From an uncultured Catenibacillus sp. (GTDB lineage: Bacteria; Bacillota; Clostridia; Lachnospirales; Lachnospiraceae), in the NCBI GenBank assembly GCA_934339005.1, contig CAKRHR010000022.1:1-43072 (forward strand): a stretch of 43,072 bases of DNA, in the 5' to 3' direction. Under the pieces are notes generated by a model that made no database searches, was not told where the DNA came from, and saw nothing but the letters and a program-made list of their open reading frames with translations. How positions within the stretch are numbered: position 1 is the first letter of the stretch; every line of letters starts with the position of its first letter. Below, one piece after another: positions 43,072-43,072 of the stretch. Made by a program: the position numbers and the translations under genes.

Positions 43072-43072
43072 C

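Overview
The window looks like chromosomal DNA from an anaerobic, spore-forming Firmicute, most likely a Lachnospiraceae-type Clostridium relative. The evidence is moderate-to-low GC, strong Shine-Dalgarno sites with frequent TTG/GTG starts, sporulation and germination genes (spoIIR, yabP, yabQ, spoIIE, SPOCS-LysM, CotS-like, gerA-type), a cobaltochelatase, an orphan pta, and the Bacillus-like order rqcP-yabP-yabQ-divIC-tRNA-Met-spoIIE-tilS-hpt-ftsH. The species cannot be named from sequence alone.

Layout. 1-2100: trmL and a MATE exporter. 2240-3900: a HipB/HipA pair between two terminators, with two perfect palindromic operators in front. 3896-6933 (minus): a TPP-riboswitch-controlled thiamine-precursor ABC transporter (thiZ-thiX-thiY). 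7043-11932: a long repeat-rich leader, then a homocysteine methyltransferase/MTHFR fusion overlapping a short B12-dependent methionine synthase. 11970-14048: fabH behind a twin FabT-like operator, then a CbiK-type cobaltochelatase. 14049-15514: decayed DNA with a deleted effector-binding protein and a beheaded Rpn nuclease gene. 15515-21465: M18 aminopeptidase, pfkA, an LTA-synthase-like sulfatase and asnA. 21477-29603: CotS-like pseudokinase, SPOCS-LysM protein, ispE, a GntR regulator and a germinant-receptor operon whose permease and lipoprotein subunits are fused. 29654-31580: pta (minus) and spoIIR. 31623-40231: hup, rqcP, yabP, yabQ, divIC, tRNA-Met, spoIIE, tilS, hpt, ftsH. 40600-43071: a GH13 amylase-family enzyme and tRNA-Phe.

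Connections. The methionine genes need a corrinoid (MetH) and the cobaltochelatase lies 1.3 kb downstream. SpoIIR, YabP, YabQ, SpoIIE, the SPOCS-LysM protein and the CotS-like protein belong to spore development; the GerA-type proteins belong to spore germination.

The most interesting signals are: (1) two sporulation genes (21545, 32401) whose Shine-Dalgarno lies in the 3' arm of an intrinsic terminator, directly followed by a non-ATG start; (2) a GerAB-GerAC fusion with an internal lipobox and no GerAC C-terminal domain; (3) helically phased tandem operators in front of hipBA and fabH; (4) a 21-nt word shared by the cbiK and GH13 upstream regions; and (5) recurring in-frame low-complexity insertions in otherwise conserved enzymes.
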